From: Bursaphelenchus xylophilus | Lineage: Eukaryota > Nematoda > Chromadorea > Rhabditida > Aphelenchoididae | Reading direction: 5' to 3' | NCBI GenBank assembly: GCA_904066235.2 | Contig: CAJFCV020000003.1 | Location: 2,418,001 to 2,482,000, forward strand | Length of the DNA: 64,000 bases | In this document: positions 49,058 to 60,900 of the stretch, one piece after another | Layout: each line of letters starts with the position of its first letter | How positions within the stretch are numbered: position 1 is the stretch's first letter | Made by a program: the position numbers and the translations under genes | The notes under the pieces: model-generated | What the model saw: the letters and a program-made list of their open reading frames with translations, nothing else | Databases searched by the model: none | What the model was told of the DNA's origin: nothing

Positions 49058-49516
49058 AAACCTGTTGTCTTACGGTTGTCTCTGCAGTCGATTACCTTCA
49101 ACACCTTTTGCTTGGAAATACTTGGCCTTCCAAGTGGAAGGTTGTGGAAATCGGGTAATCGAATGATGTCGTTCCCCTTTAAAATCAACGCGAGAATAAA
49201 CGACACTCAACTCGATTAGATAAATTTATCAAAGGAGCAACAAATACAATAAATTAAAATAGCAATACAACACAACTTCAATAATACTAAACAACAACTA
49301 CAACACTCAAATCAAGGTGGGATAAAACCAAAAAAAGGGTTACGCTGTCGTGATTCAGGCTCTCCGCTTCGGGATCTCTCCATCGAACATTCTCGAACAT
49401 CGGGGAAAAAAAGCTGGGAAACAGTTGACACGGGGGGACATCTCTCTCTCTCCATAAATTCCATCGGGCTGACACATCGTGGATAACTCCAGGTTCCGTG
49501 GAATCTGACAGACGTC
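49058..49516. mobile_element. Possible solo LTR, copy 2
   Basis: Starts TGTTGTCTTACGG and ends GGAATCTGACA, matching 37154-37607. AATACAATAAATTAAAATAG near 49245 could be a polyadenylation region. No clear target duplication was seen here. Confidence 0.45.
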
Positions 49517-49684
49517 ATTCTCGGACATCTGACATAGTAAATCCACCTTTGTAACAGTCGCGAAAAAATTGGAGATCTCACAGATTTTAATTAATGTCTC
49601 AAATTACACCTGCCATTATTAAATACAGAATAATTTATTGCCTTCACTTTATTTTTGACTATGATATTGACCTTATTTATCCTA

Positions 49685-52600
49685 CTAACTGCTCTTCTCG
49701 ATAAGTTCCTTGATTCTCCGATAAGATGGTCGTTTTGTGGGTAATTTGAGGATGAGGCGGAAGAGATGGCCAAGGAAATCTATGATCTTCTTGTCCTGGA
49801 TGAACTTTTCCACACGCTCTTCGAACACGTTTCCCTCCAACATATCAGATTTGAGCTGATAAACGACAGTTTTCTAAAATAATAAGGAGGTAAAACAAGG
49901 TGAAATAATCTAAAATTAGAAGCTCCGAAGAGTGTAAAAGACTGCTTACGTCATTATCGCTACTCCAAATCAACAAATCCTTGTTGAAAATCCACATGAC
50001 TACATAAAAATAGCTGATCATGTCATCAAAATGGGTCCTCTCCAGATTCAAATGGGTAGATAGACTGCAGAAAACGAGGTTCCCAAAGAATGGCAGCTTC
50101 AGACGAGGGGTCTTTGGAGTGATTCTGGCTAATCCAAGGTTGGAAATGAGGACTTTTGCGCCAACAAAATCATAGTGAAAACTTGAAGGTTTGATGTCTC
50201 GATGGACAATGTTTGAAAAGAGTAGATCCTCCATGCAATTGAAGGTCAGGGAAACCAGTTTCAGCTTCTCTTCGGTGCTCAGAGTACCACTCAAAACTTG
50301 TTTTTCAATGGAGGGACCAAGCTAAAAATTTTCAAAAAATCAGCAGCAAAAAATTGCTCTGTCGCCTATACCTAACATCAAAAAATAGCCTTTTCTTGAT
50401 TCTAAAATACGCATTTGAGCTCACCTTTTTCAACACCAACAACCGGCAGTTCAAGTCTTTCAATTGGATTGTGTCGATAAAGTCGGGGATGGTTCCATTT
50501 TTCTGGTTCTTTTTGGCTTGTTTCATTACCGCGGCCATCGCCTAGAATCAGAGAAAGATTACTTCACATTGATGATCTCAATCAATTGGTGAGCCAGAGA
50601 AACGATCATGTGTTGAGAGGAACACTTGACTCATTTAGGAACAGTTGACTCAATGGGTCAAGTGTGTCTCTCAACAGTTGTTGCACAAAATTAATTCGTC
50701 GCAGTTGCTGGAATAATTTTTGCGAAATACACTGTGCAGAAAACGTCAGGGTGCGAGCGATAGCCCGAAAAAGCCTATTGCACGGTGCAAAAAGCAAAAA
50801 ATTGCACAGTGCATGTCGCTTGCACAGTGCATGCGGCAGTGCTCAAAGTCGATTGATTTTTGCGACATGCACTGTGCGAAAACAAGAAACCTACTTTGCA
50901 CTGTGCAATTCCTTGTTTTTGCACCGTACAATGGGTTTTTTTGGCCCGTTGCTCGCACTCTGAATTTTTGTGCACCGTGCAAACGCCAAAAGTCACTCGA
51001 ACGACTTTAAAAGCATCCATATAAAACCTATTTTCCCACTTACCTCAATCCTGTTCAATTCAGATTTCACATCTTCAAACTGCACCGTGCACAACTCTCC
51101 GCCCATTTCCACTTCGAATTCGCCAAACGTTTTGTCGAATGTCTTGGCCGGGATGGTGACCCCAATCTTTCCGAAGGTACAAAACAAGCCTTCGCGAGGC
51201 TCCGGTGGTCTGTCCAGAGGTTTTTCGGGGAGCTCTGCCTCGACCCCTTCCACTTCGTTCTGGTCAAAAATCTTCTCAATTTCCGGGCTGAGAAGAATGT
51301 TTGCAGTGGAATCCTGGAAATCAATTGATCACATTTTTGTAATACATTCGAGATTGTGCAAAAAAAGCCTTATTAGTCGCACAGTGCACAACCATTTTTT
51401 TCGCACAGTGCCGGAAAAAGAAATTAATCGCACCGTGCAGAAAAACAAATTTCCTCAAACTTAAAACCGCACTGTGCAGTGAAATCAAAAGTTTGATTTT
51501 CAACGCTCAAAATTGCACCGAATTCCTGGAAAGAAACTTGCGACAAATTCCCACCGCACAGTGCAAAAAAGCCCAACCTCAAACCGCACTGTGCGACGAT
51601 TAAACTTCGGCGACAAATGCCTATCGCACAGTGCAAAAAACCTCAACCTCAAACCGCACTGTGCGACGATAAATCTTCAACGACAAATGTCGAGCGCACC
51701 CTGCAAAAACCGGCTTTTCATTGCACAGTGCGTTGTGGGGAAATCCAAATTCTGTTGCACAGTGCGACAACTGTGAAGCAAAAGCAAATGCACTGTGCGT
51801 AAAATTAATTTCCCATTGCACAGTGCAGTCGCCATTTTTATGGCCTGGACGGTGCAAGAAAAAAAAAATTGAATGCACGGTGCATTCTCGTTCTTACCTT
51901 GGTGTGATTATCTTTGGCATCTGTTTTGGGGAATAAATTTTCGTCGATCGAGCCCGTGAAAGTCTAAAAAGGCACACATCTAAATTTTATCACGTTTCAA
52001 AAAAAATATATATTTTATTTCTACTTGCACCGTGCCAAAATTTTTTTCCGCACGGTGCAAAAAAAATATAAAAAAAAAAACATATTTTTGTGATTGCACA
52101 GTGCAAAATCAAAAAAAAAAGGTTTTTTGAGACTAAAAAAATAAAAAAAATTCTGAAAAAACTGATCGAAAAAAAATATTCGTCTGATTGCACAGTGCAG
52201 TCATAAGTATTTTCAACTGCAACTGCACCGTGCAAAAAAAATTTAAACAGAAAAAATTTTTTTTTGTCGAAAAAAGTATTTTTCTAATTGCATAGTGCAG
52301 CATAAATTTTTCCAATTGCACCGTGCACAAATTTTTTTTTGCCGCACGGTGCAAAAAAAATAAAAAAATGGTATTTTTCCGGCTGCACAGTGCAGTCACA
52401 AATATTTTCATTTTCCCCCCTTACCTTGAACGATTGCTGATTCCCGGTGGTTGAGCGCTTAGATTTAGAGCGTTTAGAGCGAGTCTTTGTCACTGCCTTT
52501 GTTTGTGTCTTTGCCTCCTTCAAATCATCACTTTTTTCCACAGTTTCCGCCGACGAAAACTTATTCCTCGAGCTCTTAATCTCGCCACTGGCGGTCTTCA

Positions 52601-55190
52601 AGCCCTTTTCCACGGTGTCCGTCGTACTGTCATTCGTGACACTGCACTTCTGTGCCTGTATCTTAGGTTTTCTTGGTGTCTAAAAAAACTCGACGCCATT
52701 CTAGGACCAAAAATAAGATTTTTACCCGCGTCTTCTTCTTTTTCCTTCTTTTCTTGACCAACGCGAAGGCACTGGAAACAATGAAGAGAAGGCAGAGAAC
52801 GCCGACGCTCAAGCCGACAATAAAGTAGATGGTTGTGTTTCCCAATACCGGTTCTTCCGGGCTAAAAATAGACGGTCGTATTTTGAAGGGAAGGTATTGA
52901 TGAAATATTGATCAAATTTATCAAAGGAGACAACATTTTTCGAAATTTTTATTTCGCGTTTTGCAGATACGGATGAGATTTTTTGGTAACAGTTCCACAG
53001 ATTGGCCACAAGCCAAAAAAAATGAAGCCTTGGGAAAATGAAAAGGGAGCGACCTGCAGAAGGCATTTTATACAAAAGTTAACTATGCCCATGTTATAAT
53101 ATTTCAGCTGGCCCAACCTTATCTTACTTATTTATCTTACTTAGGCATAGCCTAAGCTTACAGTGAGGGACCTGATCCAGTGGCAAAAACGTACCATTTT
53201 GCATCCGGGAAGCATCAAAAAAAGCAGCAAAATTCCTCCCTCTCCAACTAAAAAAACTCGGTTTTGAAGGGCGTGCTTTTGAAAAAACTTTCTTTTTAAC
53301 TTTAAGAGGGACATATTTTGCCACATTTTTGATACTTCCCGAATGCAAAATGATGCGTTTTTTTGCCACTGAATTAGGTCCGCTAATGTAGATAAGCTAG
53401 GGTTAGGCTCCCATTTTTTTCCTGGGCGCAGCTAACATTGACCTTTAATTTTTTTGAGTGGTGGTTAATCTGTGGAACTTCTTCAATTTACGTCAAAAAA
53501 CCAAACGAAAAATTATTTTTGGCCCTTTTTTCCGCCAATTTCACACAGCAAAGAACACCGCAATAGAAGACCAAAAAATCTAAATTTCTGCACTGAACAG
53601 ATTTTTTTCACTTCCTGATTTACCTCAGTGACGACGTCTCAGCCAAAACTGTTGTTGGCATTGCACTTGCATTGGTATCATGGGTCGTTGTCGCATTTAC
53701 AGCAGCTGGTTCTGTGGTGTTGATAGTTGTACCAGCCGAGGCAGTGTATCTTGTGATGGGTTCAACTGCCTAAAATTGAGAAATATAAAGTGTTTCTCAT
53801 TGTTTTCAACAAAATCCTCTCAAATCCCCTCCTTTTCCTTACCGGTGTATCTCTCGGGAGGAATCGAATCTTGACGAAAACGTGGGCCCAATAGATGCTC
53901 CAAATCGGACTATCGCACCCTCTGGTTAGCCATGCAAAGGCACTCTGAAAAGGAAACTGACGAAGTTTACTGATAAATCAGCGAATTAAGACTTGTACAA
54001 GACTTACCATACTGTACCATTTGTTCAAATCCGAGCGAGTGAACATTCCTTTGGTGGTGTCGCATGCGGTGAAGAGTTCGTAACCGTCAGACTGAAAAGC
54101 AAAAAAAAAATAAGAAAATAACCTTGTCTCGAACGGTGCGTACTTTCTTAGACAGTAAAAAAGTCGTTACTAGATTAGAGGGAAACGCTTGACTCATTGA
54201 GGAAAACTTGACTCAATGGGTCAAGTGTTTCTCTCGCAAAAATCACTCCAGCGACTTTTCCAACGGAATAATATTTATTGCGCAACAACTATTGAGAGAA
54301 ACACTTTACTCATTGAGTCAAGTGTTTCCCTCAAAGCATACAACTTTTCTCTACTCTCCAAATGATTTAGATCATCGATTTGAAGTAATTCTGTTTGATT
54401 CTGGGCGATGGCAACTTTTGAGAGAAACACTTGACCCATTGAGTCAAGTTTTCCTCAATGAGTCAAGTGTTCCCCTCAAAGCGAAAAACCTTTCTCTGAC
54501 TTACCAACTCAACGAGGTCATCGGCTTGAAGACATTCATTATCCGTCAAATAGTACATGAGCCCAGACTCGTGTTGAAGGAAGAGCACATGATCCTCAGG
54601 GCTGGCATCGCCGATGATTTCAATTTCGCCGCTCAAATCGACTTTCCAACGCGCAAACTTGCGAGCCCCATCTTCCCGTACAACCTGGGTGTACACATAA
54701 TCTTCGGTCGCAAATCCATAGTAGGTACCGGTCGTGGTTCCCATGTCTAGCCGGGGTGCCGGAGGTTCGTCCCACTTGAAAGCTTGGCTGAAGAAATAGA
54801 GTCATGTCTGCAGTCAACTTACTGTTCAAGCTGTACGTAGTATCCAAAGTTTGTCAAATCATGATTCCAAATTGCGGAGGGAGAACTGGGTGCTGGAGGA
54901 TCGTGTGTAGCGACGCTGAAAGTATGAAGAAAAAAGTCCTCCACTTACGTCTTGCTTATTACATCACCACTGTGCAAGTCGACACGGAATTTGTTAACTG
55001 ACAAGGCCGCATTCACCGTCCAAAAAAACCACAAATCAGCTTGTGCCGCGTCCGCCGGCACGAACTTTTTCAACTGATCACACTTCTTAAACAGTATTCG
55101 AAACCCTTGAATCGGATCCAAGCTCTCTGGATCATGACTTCCCGGCGACAACGCTAACAACACGGGCAAGATGGCAAAGTAAATGAACAT
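49685..55190 (-). CDS. Receptor-like transmembrane pseudokinase 4
   Basis: Thirteen exons close in frame: 55190-54949, 54915-54823, 54787-54505, 54091-54008, 53944-53843, 53769-53624, 52861-52726, 52679-52425, 51963-51898, 51313-51044, 50541-50425, 50321-49950 and 49873-49685 (about 784 aa). The ectodomain is the most diverged of the four (IWNHDL, YYLTDNEC, CDTTKGMF, FAWLTRGC). A longer stalk exon (TINTTEP, NATTTHD) precedes the membrane segment (IYFIVGLSVGVLCLLFIV) and a strongly basic stop (KKRRKKKKTR). The linker is an extra Lys/Ser/Thr-rich stretch of about 107 residues, like the basic tails of the kinase-less genes. The CK1-like domain shows VHRDIKPSS, SNLGLAR and ELCTVQF, the same three losses. 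This gene looks like a bridge between the two tail types. Confidence 0.82.
51340..52420. repeat. Densest palindrome cluster (GCACNGTGC) in the window
   Basis: More than twenty copies of GCACAGTGCA, GCACCGTGCA, GCACGGTGCA or GCACTGTGCG lie in about 1.1 kb of two introns of pseudokinase 4. Intervening sequence is unrelated and often A-rich. Both base-pair-symmetric strands read alike. Confidence 0.8.
53161..53390. mobile_element. Small TA-type MITE
   Basis: CAGTGAGGGACCTGATCCAG with CCATTTTGCATCCGGG is mirrored at the right as CCCGAATGCAAAATG then CACTGAATTAGGTCC. It is a miniature relative of the element at 46069-47571 and sits in the stalk-to-membrane intron of pseudokinase 4. Confidence 0.7.
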
Positions 55191-55200
55191 TTTTTCAGAG

Positions 55201-55212
55201 CAACTGCTCGGT
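55201..55212 (-). promoter_or_regulatory. Start-proximal motif, receptor pseudokinase 4
   Basis: ACCGAGCAGTTG on the minus strand, ten bases before the ATG; the most divergent version of the motif. Confidence 0.4.
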
Positions 55213-55623
55213 AGGGGTGATTGTGGGGAAGAGTGGACGAATTTTCTACTTTTTTTTCTTATTTTGTTCACATTTCTTGTGGTCTTTTGCCGTAAATTTG
55301 CATAATCAAAATTTAGAATCAAGGGAATTTCGATTTTCGAGAGCGCCAAGAAATTTTTGAAGTTGGAAAAAGCCTGTCTAACAATAAGACATAACCCATC
55401 AAAAAGCAAAAAAAAACTGGAATTTTGTTTGGAGCCGTGCCCAGAGTGGTACCATTGTTAAAAATTTGTTTAGTATATTCATCATAGCGTAGTAAACATC
55501 CAATAAGTAGTGTAATTAGTTTCAAAATGTTGACCATGTCTGGCAGAGCACCGTTTTTTCCGAAGGCACCCAAATAAGGGTTGATATTCCCTGGCCGAGT
55601 GTCTAACTTCTGGTCACTGGTTC

Positions 55624-56875
55624 TAGACATGGCTCTCGGGCCGGCCCGGGCCGGCCGAAATGTCGGCCCGTCGGTCCGATTTCAGATCGGCCGGGCCGGC
55701 CGGACCATTTCCGGCCCGTCGGCCGGGCTAGAGGTGGCAATCGGGCTGGGCCGGCCCGGCCCGGCCCGGCCCGGCCGGGCCCGGCGATTGGGCCGGGCCG
55801 GGCCGGGCCTGAGCAAATTTGAAAAAGCCCTGGGCCGGCCTGATCGCTTCGGCCCGCGGGCCGGGCCGACACTTTCGGCCCGGCCCGGCCCGGAAGGTAG
55901 ATAAGTAAAAAATCTTTAACGCTAAACCGGCAAAATAAAGTACAAATGCTTTGTAGAATGGATGGAAATTAGATTAAACCTTTTTTGACTTATACGCTGT
56001 TTTACTACCCTTTAAAATTATGTATGTGTAACTTATTATGTATATGTAAAATCCCACCCAAATATGTAAGGGTCGGGCAAAAGTCTTCGAATTTTTTTAT
56101 GATAAATTTAAAAATTTCACTGTAATTTTGAATCCTCAATGTAAATAAAAAAGTTTAACCAGTTTTTGGTTAACCATTCCTTATAACGTCCATAATTTTA
56201 TATAGCTAACTTCCTATAGGATTAAAAAATTCAACACAATCCAACTTTTTGGCTAGATTTTAGCTACCTGTACGGATGTTCCAGTCATCCGACTGGACTT
56301 TTTAATTTCACGCAGACACACTTAAAAACCTTCTGGAAAGCATAAGAACTTCCAGTAGAATGTGCAAAGACTTTTATCCAACTTTTATGTATTAGCGGGC
56401 CAAACCGGGCCGGGCCGGGCCGGCCTGGGCTTTCACCGGGCCGGGCCGGGCCTGAGCAAATTTGAAAAAGCCCTGGGCCGGCCTGGTCAATTCGGCCCGC
56501 GGGCCGGGCCGCAAAAATCGGCCCCGCCCGGCCCGATTGCCACCTCTAGGCCGGGCCGGCGTTTCGGCCCGGCCCGGAATATTTAAAATCCAGAATCTCG
56601 GAGCAAAAATTGGGTTTGATAATGAAAATAAACGCAATGTCAAGACACAGTTGGTTTTTGTTTTTAGATAGCTATGGAACACAGTATTTATCCATTTACA
56701 TGATGATAGAAAAAAATTTGGTCATAAGGAGTTAGACTTGGGGAGACTTTCGTTTCAAGAAGCAAATTTAAAACGGGCCGGGCCGGGCCGACGGAAAATT
56801 TGAAACGGGCCGGGCCGGCCTTTTTTTAACCCTGGCCGAGATTTTCGGCCCGGGCCGGCCGACGAGCCATGTCTA
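55624..56875. mobile_element. Outer hAT-like element
   Basis: TAGACATGGCTC and its mirror GAGCCATGTCTA are flanked by perfect 8-base duplications ACTGGTTC (55616-55623, 56876-56883). Sub-terminal GGCCGGGCC arrays and an 8-base duplication fit the hAT superfamily. No transposase remains. Confidence 0.85.
55729..56548. mobile_element. Inner hAT-like element nested in the outer one
   Basis: TAGAGGTGGCAATCGGGC and GCCCGATTGCCACCTCTA are flanked by GGCCGGGC on both sides (55721-55728, 56549-56556). It landed in the GC-rich arm of the outer element. The core is AT-rich and non-coding. Confidence 0.88.
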
Positions 56876-56929
56876 ACTGGTTCTTCATTTTCCGAAAAGC
56901 TTGGGTAAAATCCTTTGAAAGGGCGTCGC

Positions 56930-57690
56930 GACACTTGCGGGCAACCACTTTGCGGGCAACCAGTTTGCGGGCAAATTTTTTGCGGGCAGCCACTTTGCGG
57001 GCAAAATTTGGAGGGTCACATTTGCGGGCAGCTGAAACATTTGCGGGCAGCTGAGACACTTGCGGGCAGCCTGGGACACTTGCGGGCAACCGACACTTGC
57101 GGGCAGCCGACATTTGCGGGCAACCGGCACCTGAGGGTAACAGGGTGGAGGTGGAAATATTACTATGATATTTTGGAAATTTGCCGACATTTGCGGGCAA
57201 CCGACACTTGCGGGCAGCCGACATTTGCGGGCAACAGGAAAAAACAATCACACAGAGTGTATTGGAACTTTTAGAACTGTTGCCCGCAAATGTCGGCTGC
57301 CCGCAAGTGTCGGTTGCCCGCAAATGTCGGAAAACTTCCAAAATATCGCAGTAATTTTTCCACCTCCACCTTGTTATCCCCAAGTGCCGGTTGCCCGCAA
57401 ATGTCGGCTGCCCGCAAATGTCGGCAAATTTCCACAATATCATAGTAGTTTTTCCACGTCTACCCTGTTACCTCCATAATCAGGTGTCGGTTGCCCGCAA
57501 ATGTCGGCTGCCCGCAAATCTTCCAGGCTGCCCGCAACTGTCGACCCTGCCCGCAAATGTCCCAGGCTGCCCGCAAATGCCGGTGCTGGCCGCAAATGTC
57601 GGCTGCCCGCAAAGTGGCTGCCCGCAAAAAATTTGCCCGCAAACTGGTTGCCCGCAAAGTGGTTGCCCGCAAGTGTGCGCCCGCATTTGA
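56930..57690. repeat. TTGCGGGCA array arranged as a large palindrome
   Basis: Units such as ACACTTGCGGGCAGCCG repeat on the left half and TTGCCCGCAAATGTCGG-type units, their reverse complement, on the right; orientation switches near 57275. The outermost parts mirror each other (GGGCAACCAGTTTGCGGGC and GCCCGCAAACTGGTTGCCC). It is a foldback or satellite element, not a gene or CRISPR. Confidence 0.8.
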
Positions 57691-57966
57691 AAGCCTAAGA
57701 CGAAAAGTCTCATCGTATTGAGTGGACCGCTTGGTATGTCTTTATAACGGCCCTAAAAAATTTAGGAACAAGAACTTTTTGAAACTTTGCCGCGGGAATT
57801 GGCGCGCTGACCAGGCAACTTTCCTGCGACCGTATCTGAGGTTATTTTCCCGACTGACTGACAGTACATGTATATCTCCCGCCCCGGCTAAGACTGGGAT
57901 TTTTTTTCTTTATTTACATCACAATAACACAAAAAATTTTCACTTCATCTGTATGAGTTTTCTCGT

Positions 57967-60900
57967 CTAGTGAAAATCTCGACTTTCCGTTTTCTTGAAT
58001 CTAACAGATGAGGTTTTATGAGTCAGAATGGAGCGATCAAGAGACTTGGTTCTCTTTTTTCCTTTCTTGCCTTTCTGAAAAACACAAATATAATTTTTTC
58101 AACTTCCTCCCTTACCTTGGACGACTTGTGAAGCCGGGCCGAGGTGCGAGTATCCGTCTTTTTCTTCACATCAGTACCACTCGCCTTCTTCGTGTTTTTC
58201 CTCGACGTAGAATGGTGCTTTTTGGAGGCTTTGACGCCTTTCTTAATCGGCTTCGCTTTCTAAAAAAACTCGATGCCATTCTAGGACCAAAAATTATTTT
58301 CTTTACCTTATTTCTCCTTCTTCTGTAGACCAGCGCAATTACAACGGAACTAAGACAGAGGGCTAGCAAGCCAAGAATCGAGCCAACAGAGATGTAGACA
58401 GTTGTGTTGGTGGGAATCAGAACCAATGTATCATAGCTAAAACGGAGGAATTTGGTTAGATATTAATTTAGAGAAGGTCTACGGCTATAAAAATTGCAAT
58501 TATTTAGGTGTTTATGACACTTGAACCTTCCAAATCATTGTTGGCAAAAAATGAAAAATCATGAAGAAAATGGCATGATGACAATAAAAAAATCAAAAAA
58601 ATTGCCAAGTAAAAATAAAACATCACTGAACCTACGATTTAGCCAGCTTTGTGGAGGGTTTATAAGGCATAGTATTTGTGCTTGACGTATCATTGGGAAA
58701 AATTGTTGTGGGCAATTCAGTTGAGGGTACTGTAGTAGTTGTTGGAGTGGTAGTCATGGTCGTGGTTGTCGTCATTGTTGTGGTAGTCTGTAAATAAAGC
58801 TTACAGCAAAAATAGAAATTTTTTTTATGTGTTACTGCACTGTGCAGTCAAAAAAAATGCTGTTCAAAAATCCAAAAATTCCTCCCTTTTTTTAACCTTT
58901 AAACTTACAGTAGATTGTGTTGTAGGAGACGTTGTAGTGGTAGTCGTGGTGGTGGTCGTTGTGGTCTAAATAAAACTTTCAATTACAGCAAAACTTTGAA
59001 TTGCATCTTTTATTTTTTTGTGCGTCGGAAACAGAAAAAATTCCATAGCTAAAAAAAAAGTTCGCACAGTGCGGAGAAAAAACAAACAAATCGTAAAAAA
59101 ACCAAAAATTCCTCGTCGGTATTTTTAACCCGGCTATAAACTTACCGTAGTAGTTGACATCGTAGTGGTTGTCGTGGTAGTCGTGGTCGTTGTTGTGGTA
59201 GCAGTCTGAAAATAAAGCTTATAGCAAAATCTAAAAACGAAATTATTATTTCACTGTGCGGTCAAAAAAACCGCAAAACATTTTGTGACAAATTCGGCAC
59301 TGTGCAGTACATTACTTTGTGCACTGTGCATACTATCAACCAGAGGAGCACCGGGAAAAAGCTTTTCCGTCGCCAGTGCAGTGACAAAAGGAAAACAAAA
59401 TACTTTTTGATGACTAAAAATAATGATGTCATGTTTGCGCAGGGCAAATGAATTTCCAATGCACAGTGAGTTTTTCCAAAAATTTCGCACTGCAAATTTT
59501 AAAAATCAAAAATTTATTATGGCTTTTTTGGGCATTTTCAATAAACTTACGGTGGTGGGTACTGTGGTGGACGTTGTGGTCGTAGTGGTGGTTGTTGTTG
59601 TTGTTGTTGTTGTTGTTGTGGTGGTGGTGGTAGTGGGGATAGTTACTGGATTGATAATCTAAAAATAAAACTTACAATTCCAGCAAAACGTTTTAATTGT
59701 AATTTGTTTTTTCCATGAAGTCAAAAAAAAATTTTGCACTGTGCGGCTCAAAATCATTTCTTTGCCTTTCGCACAGTGCACTCAAAACAAATTTTACACG
59801 GTGCGGTCTAAATAAGCCAAATTTTGCACGGTGCGGTCCTAAAAAACCTCGAAACGTTTCTTCGCACTGTACAATCAAAGATTTTCATGAATTTTCAAAA
59901 AGTTGCGTGAAAATTTTCGCAGTGCAAAAAGTTTGTCGCAATCGAGTGAGGTTGCAACCTAAGGTTTTGCAATCTTCAAAACGTTTTTTTATCGCACCCT
60001 GCAAAATTAAATACATTTTCAAAATTCGGCAATTTGTGATTACTTCTTTGCACCGTGCATAAAAAATAAAAATAAAAATCATTTTCACCTACCGTAGGCG
60101 CTTCGGTGAGAAAACGGATATGCGCGAAGGCATGTGCTCTGACTTCTTCAAATATCCTTGCTTTGCAGTTTCTTCCGAGCCATGTGAATTTAAACTAAAG
60201 CATTGTTAAAATTTTCACAAGAAAAGTACTTCTACATGGAACTTTTAAAAAAATAGTAACTGAAACAACTTACAAATGGATAAATAACATTTGGTTTGGC
60301 TCTGGCGTAAATCGGACTTGATTTGTCGCAATCTACTGGTTGTTGGTATTCTTCCTGAAATAAAAAGAAAGTATTCTTGCAAAAAAAAAAAAATTTTTGA
60401 CGTTTCTTTTGCTTACAACCAAATTTTTTTACACATTTCCTTACTTCTGAAAAGATCTTAAAAACCTGCTGACATCCCTCGGGCATCAGAAAATACATAA
60501 AATCCGCATCGGGCAGGTAGAAGTAGTAATTGTAATCAATATACGTCGGGCGTTCATAAATCCATTCGGTTTCGCGGGGCTTGCCCCAAAATCGGACAAA
60601 CAAATTCTTGTAATCACTACCCTCCATAAAATAGTACAACGAGTCTCCGATATGGATGACATGTTGGATCAATCGGTTATTTCCAGGAAGTTCAATCCAT
60701 GGGCCACCCGCCCCTCGCCAGTGGTAAAGAACTTCGCTGAAAATAACAAAAACTTACTTTTTCCACTTTTTTTGATTTTTTTATTTTCCTTAACCTTTTT
60801 TATTTTTTTTGTTTTTCTCTATTTTTTATTTTTTTTTGTTTTTTTCTATTTTTTCATGGGTCTATATTTTTCTCCCAGAAAGAAAATATTTTTCCCCAGA

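Noticed and set aside
51340..52420. Hormone-receptor (DAF-12-like) enhancer
   Set aside because: AGTGCA half-sites are present, but spacing is irregular and the motif is scattered through many introns; kept as a repeat, not called an enhancer.
55581..56586. Arg/Gly/Pro-rich ORFs in GC-rich sequence
   Set aside because: They lie inside non-coding hAT-like arms and are open only because GGCCGGGCC repeats lack stop codons.
56930..57690. CRISPR-like array
   Set aside because: Units are short, irregularly spaced and reverse orientation in the middle; the genome is eukaryotic by its introns.
59423..59662. Val-rich ORF on the plus strand
   Set aside because: It is the antisense of Thr-rich stalk exons; similar Val-rich antisense frames occur at 40478-40840, 41568-41756, 47852-48049 and 63694-63951.
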